From Thermohalobaculum sp039513195 (lineage in GTDB: Bacteria > Pseudomonadota > Alphaproteobacteria > Rhodobacterales > Rhodobacteraceae), in contig JBCCRM010000021.1 of NCBI GenBank assembly GCA_039513195.1, forward strand, positions 20,378 through 84,377: 64,000 nt of DNA. The letters are read 5' to 3'. The notes beneath the pieces were generated by a model that worked only from the letters and a program-made list of their open reading frames with translations, did no database searches and had not been told where the DNA came from. This document shows positions 16,887 through 26,150 of the stretch, in pieces. A program made the position numbers and the translations under genes. Numbering within the stretch: position 1 is the first letter of the stretch; each line of letters opens with the position of its first letter.

Positions 16887-17846
16887 ATGCAGAATTATCT
16901 CGATTTCGAAAAGGGCTTGGCTGAGTTGCAGGGGAAGGCGACGGAGCTTCGGGCGATGGCCCGGCAGGACCCGAGTCTTAACGTCGAGGGGGAAGCGGAC
17001 ACGCTTGAGGCGCGGGCCGAGGAGATGCTGCGCGAGCTCTACGAGGATCTCTCGCCCTGGAGGAAGTGCCAGGTGGCACGGCATCCGGACCGCCCCCATG
17101 CCCTCGACTATGTGCGGGCGCTGTTCACCGAGTTCACGCCCCTGGCGGGGGATCGGAACTTTGCCGAGGACCATGCGGTGGTCGGCGGCCTCGCCCGGTT
17201 CAACGACCGTCCGGTGGTCGTTATGGGTCAGGAAAAGGGGGCGAACACCCGCAGCCGCTTGGAGCGCAATTTCGGCATGGCTCGGCCCGAGGGCTATCGC
17301 AAGGCGGTGCGGCTCATGGATCTGGCCGACCGGTTCGGCTTGCCGGTGATCACGCTGGTGGACACGCCTGGGGCCTATCCCGGCAAGGGCGCGGAGGAGC
17401 GCGGTCAGGCGGAGGCGATTGCCAGGGCGACGGAGAAATGCCTAGCGCTCGGCGTGCCGCTGGTGGCGGTGGTGATCGGCGAGGGGGGCTCCGGCGGTGC
17501 GGTGGCCTTCGCGACCGCCAACAAGGTAGTGATGCTGGAGCATGCGATCTATTCGGTGATCTCGCCGGAGGGCTGCGCCTCGATCCTTTGGAAGGATGCC
17601 GAGAAGATGCGAGAGGCGGCGCAGGCGCTCCGCCTCACGGCGCAGGATTTACTGGCGCTGGGGGTCGTGGACATGATCGTCTCGGAGCCCTTAGGCGGGG
17701 CGCAACGGAACCCAGACGCGGCGATGGCCAGCGTCGGCCATGCGATCGAGCATATGCTCGGTGCCCTCGCAGACCAGACGCCTGAGGCGCTGCGCAATGG
17801 GCGTCGCGACAAGTTCCTGCAGATGGGGACGAAAAGCCTCGCCTGA
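16887..17846 (+). CDS. accA: Acetyl-CoA carboxylase carboxyltransferase subunit alpha
   Basis: Transfers the carboxyl group from biotin on AccB to acetyl-CoA with AccD, giving malonyl-CoA for fatty acid synthesis. The 319-residue length is standard when the start is MQNYLDFEKGLAELQGK (ATG 16887); an open frame begins 35 codons earlier but reads through non-conserved sequence. Family signatures include RNFGMARPEGYRKAVRLM, TLVDTPGAYPGKGAEERGQ and GEGGSGGAVAFATANKVVMLE. The upstream 230 bases are AT-richer than the region and presumably hold the promoter. Confidence 0.96.
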   Translation: MQNYLDFEKGLAELQGKATELRAMARQDPSLNVEGEADTLEARAEEMLRELYEDLSPWRKCQVARHPDRPHALDYVRALFTEFTPLAGDRNFAEDHAVVGGLARFNDRPVVVMGQEKGANTRSRLERNFGMARPEGYRKAVRLMDLADRFGLPVITLVDTPGAYPGKGAEERGQAEAIARATEKCLALGVPLVAVVIGEGGSGGAVAFATANKVVMLEHAIYSVISPEGCASILWKDAEKMREAAQALRLTAQDLLALGVVDMIVSEPLGGAQRNPDAAMASVGHAIEHMLGALADQTPEALRNGRRDKFLQMGTKSLA

Positions 17847-17908
17847 CGAGGCTGGCTGCGGGAACGATGCGGAATCGCGAGCGGGGCGGGCCCCGGATGT
17901 GAATTAAA

Positions 17909-17936
17909 GGGGGCGGGGGGGCCCCCGGCCGCCCCC
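17909..17936 (-). terminator. Candidate GC hairpin between accA and plsC
   Basis: GGGGGCGG at 17909-17916 pairs with CCGCCCCC at 17929-17936. On the minus strand the hairpin is followed by TTTAATTC, a weak U-tract, so it may terminate the ftsE-ftsX-plsC transcript about 200 bases past its end. On the plus strand there is no U-run after it. Confidence 0.4.
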
Positions 17937-18133
17937 GCGCGGGCGCCTCGCGCCGCTGCGCTTGCGCATTTGGCAAAGCCCTGGCAAGGCGACCGAAAGG
18001 ACCACCAGGGGCGGTCTTGGCCGAGGAGCTCAAAGTTTTGGATCGCTTCAAAGGAAAGCCGGTCTGGCGCCCGGTCGCGGCCCGCTGCGACCGTTGGCCC
18101 GGCGCCGGTCTTCGACCCTTCGGATAAACGTGA

Positions 18134-18859
18134 TCAGGTCTTTAGTCCTGTCGAGGCTTCGGCTCCCAGACGGTCCGAGGCGGCTTCGACCTCCGCCTCG
18201 ATCCGCGCCATAAGGGTCGCACCTTGCGCGTCGGGGGGCAGGCGACCCAGGAATTCGACCACGGCGCGGCCCGGATGGCGCAGAACGCCGCGGCGGGGCC
18301 AAAACCAGCCGGCATTGGTCGCGGCCAAGGCAACCGGCAAACCGGTGCGCTGAGCGATCAGGGCTGCCCCGCGGCGGTAGGGCCGGACCTCGCCCGGCGG
18401 CACCCGAGTGCCTTGCGGATAGATCACAATCTGCCCGTCGTAGCGCCCCTGCGCCTCGGCCGCATGGGCCATCCGTTCGCCCTGGCCCTTGCCTGCCCGG
18501 TCGACCACGATGGTTCCGAGGCGCCATGTGTAGAGACCGAAGATCGGCGCCCAAAGGAGCGAGCGCTTCATCACGAAGGTAGGGCGCGGGAGGGCCGCGA
18601 AGAGCATCAGGACGTCGAGGAGCGATTGATGCTTTGCCGCCACCAACACCGGGTCGGATGGCACGGCGCCGCGAATCTCCGTCTCGATGCCGCAGAACAG
18701 CCAGGCGAGGCGGAAGACGAGCCGACAGTAAAGCTTCATCCACGCATAGGTGAGATCGCGCGACCACAGGAGCAGCGGCAGGCCGAGCACGCCCATGAGC
18801 AGCATCAACGCATAGATGACGGCGACGAAGACCAGAGAGCGCACCCAAAGCCCGATCAT
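18134..18859 (-). CDS. plsC: 1-acyl-sn-glycerol-3-phosphate acyltransferase
   Basis: Membrane-bound acyltransferase (241 aa) that makes phosphatidic acid from lysophosphatidic acid. It begins with a hydrophobic helix (LWVRSLVFVAVIYALMLLMG), followed by the catalytic HX4D motif in AAKHQSLLDVLML and the glycerophosphate motif IYPQGTRVPPGE. The ATG overlaps the ftsX stop in ATGA, so it is the third gene of an ftsE-ftsX-plsC unit; this arrangement links division/envelope and phospholipid genes and is seen in other alphaproteobacteria. The frame continues upstream to 19231, but only as a shadow of ftsX. Confidence 0.92.
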   Translation of the reverse strand: MIGLWVRSLVFVAVIYALMLLMGVLGLPLLLWSRDLTYAWMKLYCRLVFRLAWLFCGIETEIRGAVPSDPVLVAAKHQSLLDVLMLFAALPRPTFVMKRSLLWAPIFGLYTWRLGTIVVDRAGKGQGERMAHAAEAQGRYDGQIVIYPQGTRVPPGEVRPYRRGAALIAQRTGLPVALAATNAGWFWPRRGVLRHPGRAVVEFLGRLPPDAQGATLMARIEAEVEAASDRLGAEASTGLKT

Positions 18860-19752
18860 GGCAGCCGGCGCAGCATCGCGGATGCGGCGATACGAGCGGT
18901 CGCCCAGGTCACGGCCCCTGCGGCGAGCGCTATGGCGCCGGCGAGCATCGCCCCGCCCGCGAGGCTCGGCTGCAGCGACCCGGCTCCGTCCGGGCCCGGC
19001 AGCGGTGTCGGTAAGAGGCGCAGGGCCGCCAGGCCCAAAACGGCGCCAAGGAACGCTCCGATCGCGGCGAGGAGGGTCAGCCGACCGACCAGGGCGCCGG
19101 TGATGTGGCGATCCTCGCCGCCGAGGAGCCGGAGGAGTTTGAGCGTCCCGGCATGGCTGGCGAGGCTTGCTTTCGCGGCAAGGCCGATCATTGCGCCTGC
19201 GGCGATGGAGATCAGCGCAGTCGCGATCCATGCTAGCCGCCCAAGGCCATCTGCCGCCGCAAGCGCCGGTGCCCGCCAGGCGCCATGCCCATCATAGCGA
19301 GCGCCGGGCACAGCGAGGGCGAGCCTTGTCTGCACCTGCGCCGGATCGGGGCCGCCATCGTGGAGGAGCACATCGGCAACCAATGGCACCGGCAGCGCGT
19401 CGAGCGGCGCCCCTTCGCCGAGCCACGGTGTGAGAAGCTCGGCCTGCGCGTCGTCGCTTAGTGGTTCTACCGCCGCGATGCCCGCCATGTCTCGCAGGAG
19501 CGTCGCCGCCGCCTCCATCCGCTCCGGCTGGGTCGCCTTGGGCGGTGCGATCCAGAGCGTGGCGCGGCGGGCGAGGTCGTCTCGCCAGCTCTCGCTTAGC
19601 GCCGCGGCACCGAGGCCCACACTGACCGACAGGATCGCAAGGAACCCCATCGAGGCCGCCGCGCCGGCCGCCAGCCAGACGGTCCAGCCGGTGGCCGGCA
19701 TTGCCGGCGGGTAGCGATTGCCCAGAGCGGCGTCCAACCAGACCCGGATCAC
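18856..19752 (-). CDS. ftsX: Cell division ABC permease FtsX
   Basis: Inner-membrane partner of FtsE (298 aa) that activates periplasmic peptidoglycan hydrolases at the septum. The first membrane segment lies near residues 23-50 (WTVWLAAGAAASMGFLAIL), then a periplasmic domain to about 165, then three more membrane segments, as in FtsX. The segment AKASLASHAGTLKLLRLLGGED is a conserved cytoplasmic loop. The protein is Ala/Leu-rich and divergent, so FtsX is assigned largely from topology and from the overlap with ftsE (ATGA) and with plsC. Confidence 0.85.
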   Translation of the reverse strand: MIRVWLDAALGNRYPPAMPATGWTVWLAAGAAASMGFLAILSVSVGLGAAALSESWRDDLARRATLWIAPPKATQPERMEAAATLLRDMAGIAAVEPLSDDAQAELLTPWLGEGAPLDALPVPLVADVLLHDGGPDPAQVQTRLALAVPGARYDGHGAWRAPALAAADGLGRLAWIATALISIAAGAMIGLAAKASLASHAGTLKLLRLLGGEDRHITGALVGRLTLLAAIGAFLGAVLGLAALRLLPTPLPGPDGAGSLQPSLAGGAMLAGAIALAAGAVTWATARIAASAMLRRLP

Positions 19753-20522
19753 AGGTCGCTCGCGCCTTGCGAAAGCGTGCCCTGGCCGAGCCGCAGGACG
19801 CGGGCCGCCACCTGACCCTTCACCGACCGCACCAGGCCTAGGTCATGGGTCGCGACCAGGACCGTTTTTCCCTGACGGTTCAGCTCTGTCAAAAGCCGCA
19901 TCAGTTTACCGGCCATCTCCGGATCGACATTGCCTGTCGGTTCGTCTGCCAGGATCAGATCCGGCGCATTGATCACGGCGCGGGCGATTGCCGTGCGTTG
20001 CTTCTCGCCGGCGGAGAGTTCCGGCGGCCGGGCATCGCCGCGGTTGGCCAGTCCGACCCAATCGAGGAGGTCGGACAAGTCCCTCTGGCGTTCTTCGGCT
20101 CGAAGACCCGCAATGCGCAACGGCACCACGACATTCTCAGCAACGCTGAGATGATCGAGCAGACGGAAATCCTGGAACACGATGCCAATCCGGCGGCGAA
20201 GTCTGCTGGTCGCCTGGCGATCCAGGCCAGCGGTAGGATCCCCGAACATCGATAGACTGCCTGCCGTGGGCCTGAGCTCCAACGACAGCAGTTGCAACAG
20301 GGTGGTCTTGCCCGCGCCGGACGGGCCGGTTAAGAAATTGAAAGTGCCGGGAACGAGGGACGCAGTTATGCGCGTGAGGATCGGTCGCCCGTCGTAGTTG
20401 AACCCCACTTCGTCCAGCGACACCACTGCTTCGCCCCCGTCTGACCCGGCCTGACGGTGCACATTCACGGTCTGTTTGACAACCGTGGATAGCGTAGCGG
20501 TGCTTGGCGGCGGCTGATGCAC
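19749..20522 (-). CDS. ftsE: Cell division ABC ATPase FtsE
   Basis: Cytoplasmic ATPase that drives FtsX. It has Walker A GPSGAGKTT, Q-loop FQDFRLLDHLSV, signature ELSAGEKQR (Ala in place of the usual second Gly), Walker B LILADEPTG and the H-loop VATHD. The 257-residue length assumes the outermost GTG at 20520-20522. GTGs at about 20468 and 20462 are possible true starts, since family homology begins only near VVSLDEVGFNYDG (about residue 34). It is divergent from the zinc-ribbon gene with only 49 bases between, so promoters of the two must overlap or lie within coding sequence. Confidence 0.88.
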   Translation of the reverse strand: MHQPPPSTATLSTVVKQTVNVHRQAGSDGGEAVVSLDEVGFNYDGRPILTRITASLVPGTFNFLTGPSGAGKTTLLQLLSLELRPTAGSLSMFGDPTAGLDRQATSRLRRRIGIVFQDFRLLDHLSVAENVVVPLRIAGLRAEERQRDLSDLLDWVGLANRGDARPPELSAGEKQRTAIARAVINAPDLILADEPTGNVDPEMAGKLMRLLTELNRQGKTVLVATHDLGLVRSVKGQVAARVLRLGQGTLSQGASDL

Positions 20523-20571
20523 CGTCTATAGGAAGACACGGAAGGTCCCGCCAGAAGGGGGAGAACGCAGC

Positions 20572-21759
20572 GTGAGTGAAATCGTCTGCCCATCGTGCAG
20601 AGCACGCTATCAGATCCCACCGAGCATGATCGGCCCGGACGGGCGTGTTGTGAAGTGTTCGTCCTGCGGCCATCGGTGGCGGGCACATCCTGAGGTTGCC
20701 GAGGCTGCGCCCCAGACAGATTTGAATGCACCGATGCCTGGGGCGTCTGCGGGACTCGCGGGGCCGCCTGCGCAGCCCTACCCAGCGGCACAATCGCCTG
20801 TCCCGCCGCTGCCGGAGCCGCCCCAGGCGGCGGTGCAGAAGCCTCTGCCGGAGGAGCCCCCTTTTCCCCCGCAGCCGCCTTATCCGGACCGCGGTGGCAA
20901 TGCATCGCCTTTCCCGGGGCAACCCCAAGCGACACCGCAGCCGTCGGCGTCGCAGCTTCATCCCTTGCCCGGGCAAACGGACGATGCGCTGCGCGAGCAC
21001 TTAGCCGGGTCCGCACCGGTGGCCGACGATCGCAAGCGCGTGACGCCTTTGCGCGCCGTGCCCGATCCGGGCCCTGGAGAGAACCGGATCCTCGGCGGCA
21101 ATCTGGGCGAGGATGACGACGATCTGCTCGGGCCGGACGACTACGACCGGGCGGCGCCGGCGGCCTTTTCCGATGGTCGGGTGGAGCCGGAACCTCCCAG
21201 CTCGGGCCAGAAGTCGAACCAGGAGACGCTGCAAGAGGAGCGTCTCGCACAGATGGTCGAAATCCGCGCGATGCTGGACGACCTGCAGCGCTCGCGCGGG
21301 AAGGGTGAGCCGGGCGGCCCGCCTGCGCTGCCCGAGCCGGAGGGTGGTAGTGCCGACCGGCCCCTGTCACGTCGTGGAAAGAACCGGGAGCTGGACGAGG
21401 TCGATCCTCTGCGGGAGAAGCTGGCCAACCGTCCGGCGAAGGCGGAGGGCGGCAAAAAGCCGCCGGGAGATACCCGCAAGTCGTTGATGAAGCGCCATCA
21501 GAAACGGGCGAAGCAGCGTAAGATCGCCGATGCACGGAAAGGGCCGAGCGCATTTTCCACCGGGCTCATGCTGATTGTCATGATCGCGGCGGTGATGACC
21601 GGCGTTTACGTTCTGCATCCGCAGATCATAGAGCGTCTCCCGGGCACCGAGGCTGCGATGCGGGACTATGTCGCCAGCATCGACAATCTGCGCGGCTCGG
21701 TGGCTGAAAGTTATTCAGGCCTGATCGCCTGGGTCGGGGAACGGCTCGAAAACCTCTGA
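20572..21759 (+). CDS. MJ0042-type zinc-ribbon domain membrane protein
   Basis: A 395-residue protein with an N-terminal zinc-ribbon: CPSC at residues 6-9 and CSSC about 20 residues later, in KCSSCGHRWRA. A long, Pro/Gln-rich, presumably disordered and cytoplasmic middle follows (residues 45-300), then a basic stretch, one transmembrane segment (GLMLIVMIAAVMTGVYVL, near residue 335) and a short C-terminal domain ending ESYSGLIAWVGERLENL. In alphaproteobacteria such proteins are commonly encoded opposite ftsE, suggesting a role in division or envelope control, but the function is unknown. Confidence 0.8.
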   Translation: MSEIVCPSCRARYQIPPSMIGPDGRVVKCSSCGHRWRAHPEVAEAAPQTDLNAPMPGASAGLAGPPAQPYPAAQSPVPPLPEPPQAAVQKPLPEEPPFPPQPPYPDRGGNASPFPGQPQATPQPSASQLHPLPGQTDDALREHLAGSAPVADDRKRVTPLRAVPDPGPGENRILGGNLGEDDDDLLGPDDYDRAAPAAFSDGRVEPEPPSSGQKSNQETLQEERLAQMVEIRAMLDDLQRSRGKGEPGGPPALPEPEGGSADRPLSRRGKNRELDEVDPLREKLANRPAKAEGGKKPPGDTRKSLMKRHQKRAKQRKIADARKGPSAFSTGLMLIVMIAAVMTGVYVLHPQIIERLPGTEAAMRDYVASIDNLRGSVAESYSGLIAWVGERLENL

Positions 21760-21792
21760 CGCGTTTCGAACAGATACAGCATTGCTCGGCGA

Positions 21793-21817
21793 GCGCGGTG
21801 TTTCCATTCCACCGCGC
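21793..21817. terminator. Weak hairpin between convergent genes
   Basis: An 8-bp inverted repeat, GCGCGGTG and CACCGCGC, with a 9-base loop, lies in the 67-base gap between the convergent zinc-ribbon and TIGR02302 genes. There is no U-tract on either strand, so it is only a candidate bidirectional terminator. Confidence 0.3.
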
Positions 21818-21826
21818 GTGCCGTTG

Positions 21827-24454
21827 TCAGAACTGGTCGAGTAGCCGGTCGAGATAGTCGAGTTCCAATCGCGGCCTCTCCGGTTCCGCCGCACGCCGGC
21901 GCAACTCCTCCAACACCTCGCGCGCCCGGTCGAGCACGGACCGGTCTGGGACGCCAGTGTTCCGCCCATCGATCGACCCGAACGTGCCGGCCGGCCGATC
22001 GAACGGGTCGAGCCGCGGTTCATCCCGCCCGTCGCCCCTGCCGCGTCCGTCGCCAACCGCATTCACATCGCCTTGGCCTTGCTGCTGCATCTGCTGCGCC
22101 AACGCTTCCGCGCCGTCGCTGAGGCGGTCGAGCGCGTCCATCTGATCCTGCACGGCATCGCTATTCTGGCCTTGCGAGAGATCGTCCCGAGCCTCGCCCA
22201 TGGCTTCCCCGGCATCGTCGAGGGCGTCGCGTAACTGCTCGCCATTCGGACCGCCGGGCAACTGCCGGGCAAGTTCGTCGAGCGCACGCCGCAACGCTTC
22301 TTGTTCGGCGGCGAGATCGTCGCCACCCATGGGACCGCCTTCGCCCTGGCCGGGCCCCTGTCCCTGGCCTTGGCCCTGACCGCGCTGTTGGCCTTGGCCT
22401 CTCTCGCCTTGCTCCCCGGACTGACCCTCGCCCATCTGGCCGGGTTGTTGTCCTTGCTGACCACCTTGGCGGCCCTCCCTGCGCTCACGGCGCATTTGAT
22501 CGAAGGTCCGATCGGCCAGGTCGCGCTGACGCTGGATCATCTCCTGCAGCGCCTGCATTTGCTGCTGACCCTGGCCGGATTGACCGGGTTGCATCTGACC
22601 CGCCTGGAGGTTCTCAAGCATGCGCGACAGTTCCGAGAGCATGTCGCGGGCCTGGTCGCGCAAGCCGCTCTCTGCCCGGCGCTGCAACTCGTCCAGCATC
22701 TCATCGAGGTCCTGCTGGGTGAGCTCCCGCCCCTGCTCGCCAGGCTGCTGTTGTTGTTGCTGTTGGCCCATCTGCTGCTGCTGTTGGAGCGCCTGGCGGG
22801 TCATCTCTATAAGGTACTCTTGCATCGCCATGCGCAGCTCTTCGATGGCCCGGCGGATATCGTCCTCGGTGCCATTCTCCAGCGCATCTCGCAAGCGTTG
22901 TTCGGCCGAACGCAGCCTCTCCAGCGCCGAGGAAAGATCGCCTTCCTCTAGGCTCAGCGCCGCCAACCACAACAGCTCGACCACCGTCGGCGCAATCTCG
23001 GGCACCCGGTCGTCGCCCAGCGAGAAAGCCAGGCGTCGGATCGCCGTCCGAACAGCGAGGTACGCCCCGTGATTGTTGTCGAACACTTCGTCAGGCGCGC
23101 GCGTTACCGCCTGGAGGACATCGAGAACTCGGTCCGCCACGCCGAAATCGAGTGCCAGGCTGCGGCGCTGCTCGACCAGCGCGCGAGCAAGCGGGTGGGT
23201 GAAGGGTTTGCCCGGCAGCTCGAAGGTAATCACCTCAGTCACCGCCTGCTGCCCGGCGCCATCCTCGGCATGTAGGGTCATATCGACCGGCCCGCCGGCC
23301 CAAGGGTGTTCGGAGAAGTCTTGGATGGTCGCGTCGGCCACCCGCCGCGGATCGCCTGTGATCGGAAGCGGCAGCGCGAATTCGAGCGGCTCCAGCGGCA
23401 GCCCTTTCGACTCGACCTCGCCACCAGGGGGCACGATACGCCCCCAGGCCGAAACGACGCCATAATCGTCCTCGGCCTCGAAATGCACCTCCGCCGCACC
23501 TGTCAATGTGGTCCCAGGCAAGCGCGGCGCCCGGATCGATGGCGGGGCATCCGGGGTGACCGAGATCGTCCAATCGGCAAGCGTTTCACCTTCTGCGGTG
23601 ATCGAAACGCGCCCGCTGTCCGAGATCACAGCCCGCGCCTCGTGCAACCCGCCACCATAGCTGCGGAAGCCTTCGAAGCCTGTCAGACCGGGTCCTTCCA
23701 ACACCGGCACGGCCTCGACATCCGTAACGCGCAGCACCAGATCGGATCCGACCGGCAGCGTTAGCGGACCGAGGGCCGAGGCGCGGTTAAGGTGAACCGT
23801 GTCGAGACCTGTGTAAGAGGGCGGCGTTGCCCACCCTTCCGCAGCGGCAACCCGCACAGGCGCCACATCGGGCGCCGTCGGTGCAGCCTTAGGCGCCTCG
23901 AGAAGGGTTGCAAGCCGCGCCTCCCACGCATCACCGGCAGAGATGATGCCCGCCAACAAAACCACCGGCGCCGCCAGCCGCAGGGCCCAGCGATCCCGCG
24001 ATGCCATTCGCAGGTTGGGCGCCGAAGCCCTCAGACGGTCGGCCGCGGCGGCGGCCCGACGCTGATGGGCAATCCAAAGCTGGTTTGCAAAAGTATCGTC
24101 CCGCCCCGCGGCGAGCTGATCGGTCATTGTGGAGATCGGCCGCTCTGCCCCATCGCCCTCCAACCGTCGCGCGCCCTCATCGAGGCTCGGCAGTCGCAGC
24201 TGGTAGCATCCCCAGCCCAGCAATACGACAAAAGCTGCCACCGCGCTCCAGACGGCAGCTTGATGCCACACCCCGGTAAGTTCCGCGAAGACGCCGAACA
24301 GCGCTAAGCCCAGCACAAACAAGACGATTGAGACACAGGGCCAGAAGGCTGCGGCAATGCGCTCGGCCAGCAACGCGCTTCGGCTCAACCGCATCTGCCG
24401 TCGTAGCGATGGCGGCGTGGCGCGTGTTCTGCCGCGGAAGGTGACTTGAGTCAT
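21827..24454 (-). CDS. TIGR02302/DUF4175 family membrane-associated protein
   Basis: A large (875 aa) protein. The N-terminal region has two or three hydrophobic segments (near residues 35-80 and 155-170), followed by beta-rich sequence (residues 190-410) and then a long helical and low-complexity C-terminus. Residues about 555-750 are extremely rich in Gln, Gly, Met and Glu (QQQQQMGQQQQQQQPGEQ and repeated GQGQ), with MLDELQRRAESGLRDQARDM in between. This build matches TIGR02302, a family of unknown function confined largely to alphaproteobacteria and usually next to lysA, as here. Its start overlaps the lysA stop in ATGA. Confidence 0.88.
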   Translation of the reverse strand: MTQVTFRGRTRATPPSLRRQMRLSRSALLAERIAAAFWPCVSIVLFVLGLALFGVFAELTGVWHQAAVWSAVAAFVVLLGWGCYQLRLPSLDEGARRLEGDGAERPISTMTDQLAAGRDDTFANQLWIAHQRRAAAAADRLRASAPNLRMASRDRWALRLAAPVVLLAGIISAGDAWEARLATLLEAPKAAPTAPDVAPVRVAAAEGWATPPSYTGLDTVHLNRASALGPLTLPVGSDLVLRVTDVEAVPVLEGPGLTGFEGFRSYGGGLHEARAVISDSGRVSITAEGETLADWTISVTPDAPPSIRAPRLPGTTLTGAAEVHFEAEDDYGVVSAWGRIVPPGGEVESKGLPLEPLEFALPLPITGDPRRVADATIQDFSEHPWAGGPVDMTLHAEDGAGQQAVTEVITFELPGKPFTHPLARALVEQRRSLALDFGVADRVLDVLQAVTRAPDEVFDNNHGAYLAVRTAIRRLAFSLGDDRVPEIAPTVVELLWLAALSLEEGDLSSALERLRSAEQRLRDALENGTEDDIRRAIEELRMAMQEYLIEMTRQALQQQQQMGQQQQQQQPGEQGRELTQQDLDEMLDELQRRAESGLRDQARDMLSELSRMLENLQAGQMQPGQSGQGQQQMQALQEMIQRQRDLADRTFDQMRRERREGRQGGQQGQQPGQMGEGQSGEQGERGQGQQRGQGQGQGQGPGQGEGGPMGGDDLAAEQEALRRALDELARQLPGGPNGEQLRDALDDAGEAMGEARDDLSQGQNSDAVQDQMDALDRLSDGAEALAQQMQQQGQGDVNAVGDGRGRGDGRDEPRLDPFDRPAGTFGSIDGRNTGVPDRSVLDRAREVLEELRRRAAEPERPRLELDYLDRLLDQF

Positions 24455-25809
24455 GACCTCTCCTTCGTCCTCGGCGCTACCAGTCCGGCGGAAACCTCGG
24501 GGGTCGGCCGCAGCATCGATCCTGCGGCACTGCCTGGCATTGCGTCTAGCCAGGACGGCATTGAATCGCGTGATATCATCTCTGGCAATGTGGGGCGTCT
24601 TCGAATGACTGCAAAGTCTTTATCTCGGACCAAGACTTCTGGAACCAAGGGGCGACTGTTGTATTCCGACGACATAACTGCGCCATAAGCCCCGGCAGAA
24701 CGGAAGGCGACGAGGTCTCCTGCATCGAGGACCGGCAGCAGCCGCTGGGTCGCGAAGGTGTCACCGGTCTCGCAAACCGGGCCTACCACGTCGACCGGCG
24801 CCAGCGGCGCATCCGACGCGGGTTCTGCCACCGCAACGATATCGTGCCATGCTTCGTAGAGGGTCGGGCGGATCAGGTCATTCATGGCCGCGTCGAGGAT
24901 CAGGAAGTCTCGCTCTGCCCCTTCTTTGCGATAAATCACCCGCGACAGGAGCACCCCCGCATTGCCGGCAATCAGGCGACCGGGCTCAATTGTGACTTTC
25001 GCGCCGAGCCCCCCCACAGTGCGGCGGATCAACGCGCCGTAGTCGAAGGGAAGCGGCGGCGCCGTGTTGGCGGCGCGGTACGGGATGCCAAGCCCGCCGC
25101 CGAGGTCGATCTCCTCGATCGCATGGCCTTGGGCGCGGAGGGTACCGACAAGTTCCGCTACCTTGGTGAAGGCGTCTTCGAAGGGCGCAAGCTCGGTCAA
25201 TTGGCTGCCGATATGGACATCGACACCCATCACCGCGATCCCGGGCATGGTCGCCGCGCGGGCGTAGAGCGCAGGGGCTTGGTCGATAGGGATGCCGAAC
25301 TTGTTCTCGGCCTTGCCAGTAGCGATTTTGGCATGGGTTCGGGCATCGACATCCGGATTGACGCGAAAGGCGATGCGGGCGGTCAGACCCATCGCCGCGG
25401 CGGTGGCACTGATCGCCTCCAGCTCCGGCGCGCTCTCGACATTGAAATGGCTGATCCTTGCGGCGAGAGCTTCGCGGATCTCCTCGACCGTTTTGCCGAC
25501 ACCGGAGAACACGATTTTGTCCGGCGCCACACCGGCGGCCAAGGCGCGAGACAGCTCCCCGCCCGAGACGACGTCGGCCCCGGCGCCGAGGCTAGCCAGG
25601 AGACGCACCACAGCGATGTTCGAATTCGCCTTCATCGCATAAGCGATGCCGTGATCCATGCCGGCCAAGGCCTCCTCGAACACCCGGTAGTGGCGGGTCA
25701 GCGTCGCGGTCGAGTACACGAAAACCGGCGTGCCGACCGCCGCCGCGATATCCGCCAACGGCACGTCCTCGGCACACAGCTGCCCGGCACGATAGGTGAA
25801 GTGGTCCAT
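24451..25809 (-). CDS. lysA: Diaminopimelate decarboxylase
   Basis: PLP-dependent enzyme (452 aa) that decarboxylates meso-diaminopimelate to lysine, the last step of lysine synthesis. The PLP lysine lies in AYAMKANSN (about residue 58), followed by HIGSQ, the glycine-rich EIDLGGGLGIPY, EPGR and the catalytic Cys of GPVCETGD. The start MDHFTYRAGQLCAEDVP (ATG 25807-25809) is where family homology begins. The gene lies in the alphaproteobacterial order argH-lptM-DUF2834-lysA-TIGR02302, all on one strand and nearly contiguous. Confidence 0.95.
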   Translation of the reverse strand: MDHFTYRAGQLCAEDVPLADIAAAVGTPVFVYSTATLTRHYRVFEEALAGMDHGIAYAMKANSNIAVVRLLASLGAGADVVSGGELSRALAAGVAPDKIVFSGVGKTVEEIREALAARISHFNVESAPELEAISATAAAMGLTARIAFRVNPDVDARTHAKIATGKAENKFGIPIDQAPALYARAATMPGIAVMGVDVHIGSQLTELAPFEDAFTKVAELVGTLRAQGHAIEEIDLGGGLGIPYRAANTAPPLPFDYGALIRRTVGGLGAKVTIEPGRLIAGNAGVLLSRVIYRKEGAERDFLILDAAMNDLIRPTLYEAWHDIVAVAEPASDAPLAPVDVVGPVCETGDTFATQRLLPVLDAGDLVAFRSAGAYGAVMSSEYNSRPLVPEVLVRDKDFAVIRRRPTLPEMISRDSMPSWLDAMPGSAAGSMLRPTPEVSAGLVAPRTKERS

Positions 25810-25828
25810 AGCGCCTCTCGCCGTGGGG

Positions 25829-26146
25829 TCAGGGAAGCGGACGCAGCCGCAGGAACAGGTAGAGCGGCAGGCCCACTGCGGGACCGAGCAGCAGCGTTGC
25901 GGGCACTGCGAGCAATCCAAGCGGGTCATGCCGGGCCATCGCCTCGCCGATAACGAAGACCACGGTCGCAGCGCCCAGAAGCGCTACGGAATCCGCCATG
26001 GCGAGGCTCGCGCTGCTGGCGCGGATCTCTGCCAAGAACGCGTATGGGTTTGCGCCGTGCACCGCCAGCCACTCGCCCATGCGGCGGACCGGGAATATCA
26101 GGCCGAGCGCGATCAGCAGCAGGTAGAAGAGGCGGGCAGGGGTCAT
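25829..26146 (-). CDS. DUF2834 family small membrane protein
   Basis: A 105-residue protein with three hydrophobic helices: residues 5-20 (RLFYLLLIALGLIFP), 52-72 and 85-100. It ends LLGPAVGLPLYLFLRLRPLP, the LPLYLYLR-like ending characteristic of DUF2834. The function of the family is unknown. The ATG at 26144-26146 is chosen because the preceding frame shadows lptM. It sits between lptM and lysA in the same direction. Confidence 0.78.
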   Translation of the reverse strand: MTPARLFYLLLIALGLIFPVRRMGEWLAVHGANPYAFLAEIRASSASLAMADSVALLGAATVVFVIGEAMARHDPLGLLAVPATLLLGPAVGLPLYLFLRLRPLP

Positions 26147-26150
26147 GGCG

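Noticed and set aside
22301..22951. Plus-strand open frame of 216 codons, very rich in Leu and Ala
   Set aside because: It is antisense to the Gln-rich part of the TIGR02302 gene; CAG/CAA-rich codons read backwards give Leu-rich sequence. No ribosome binding site and no independent support.
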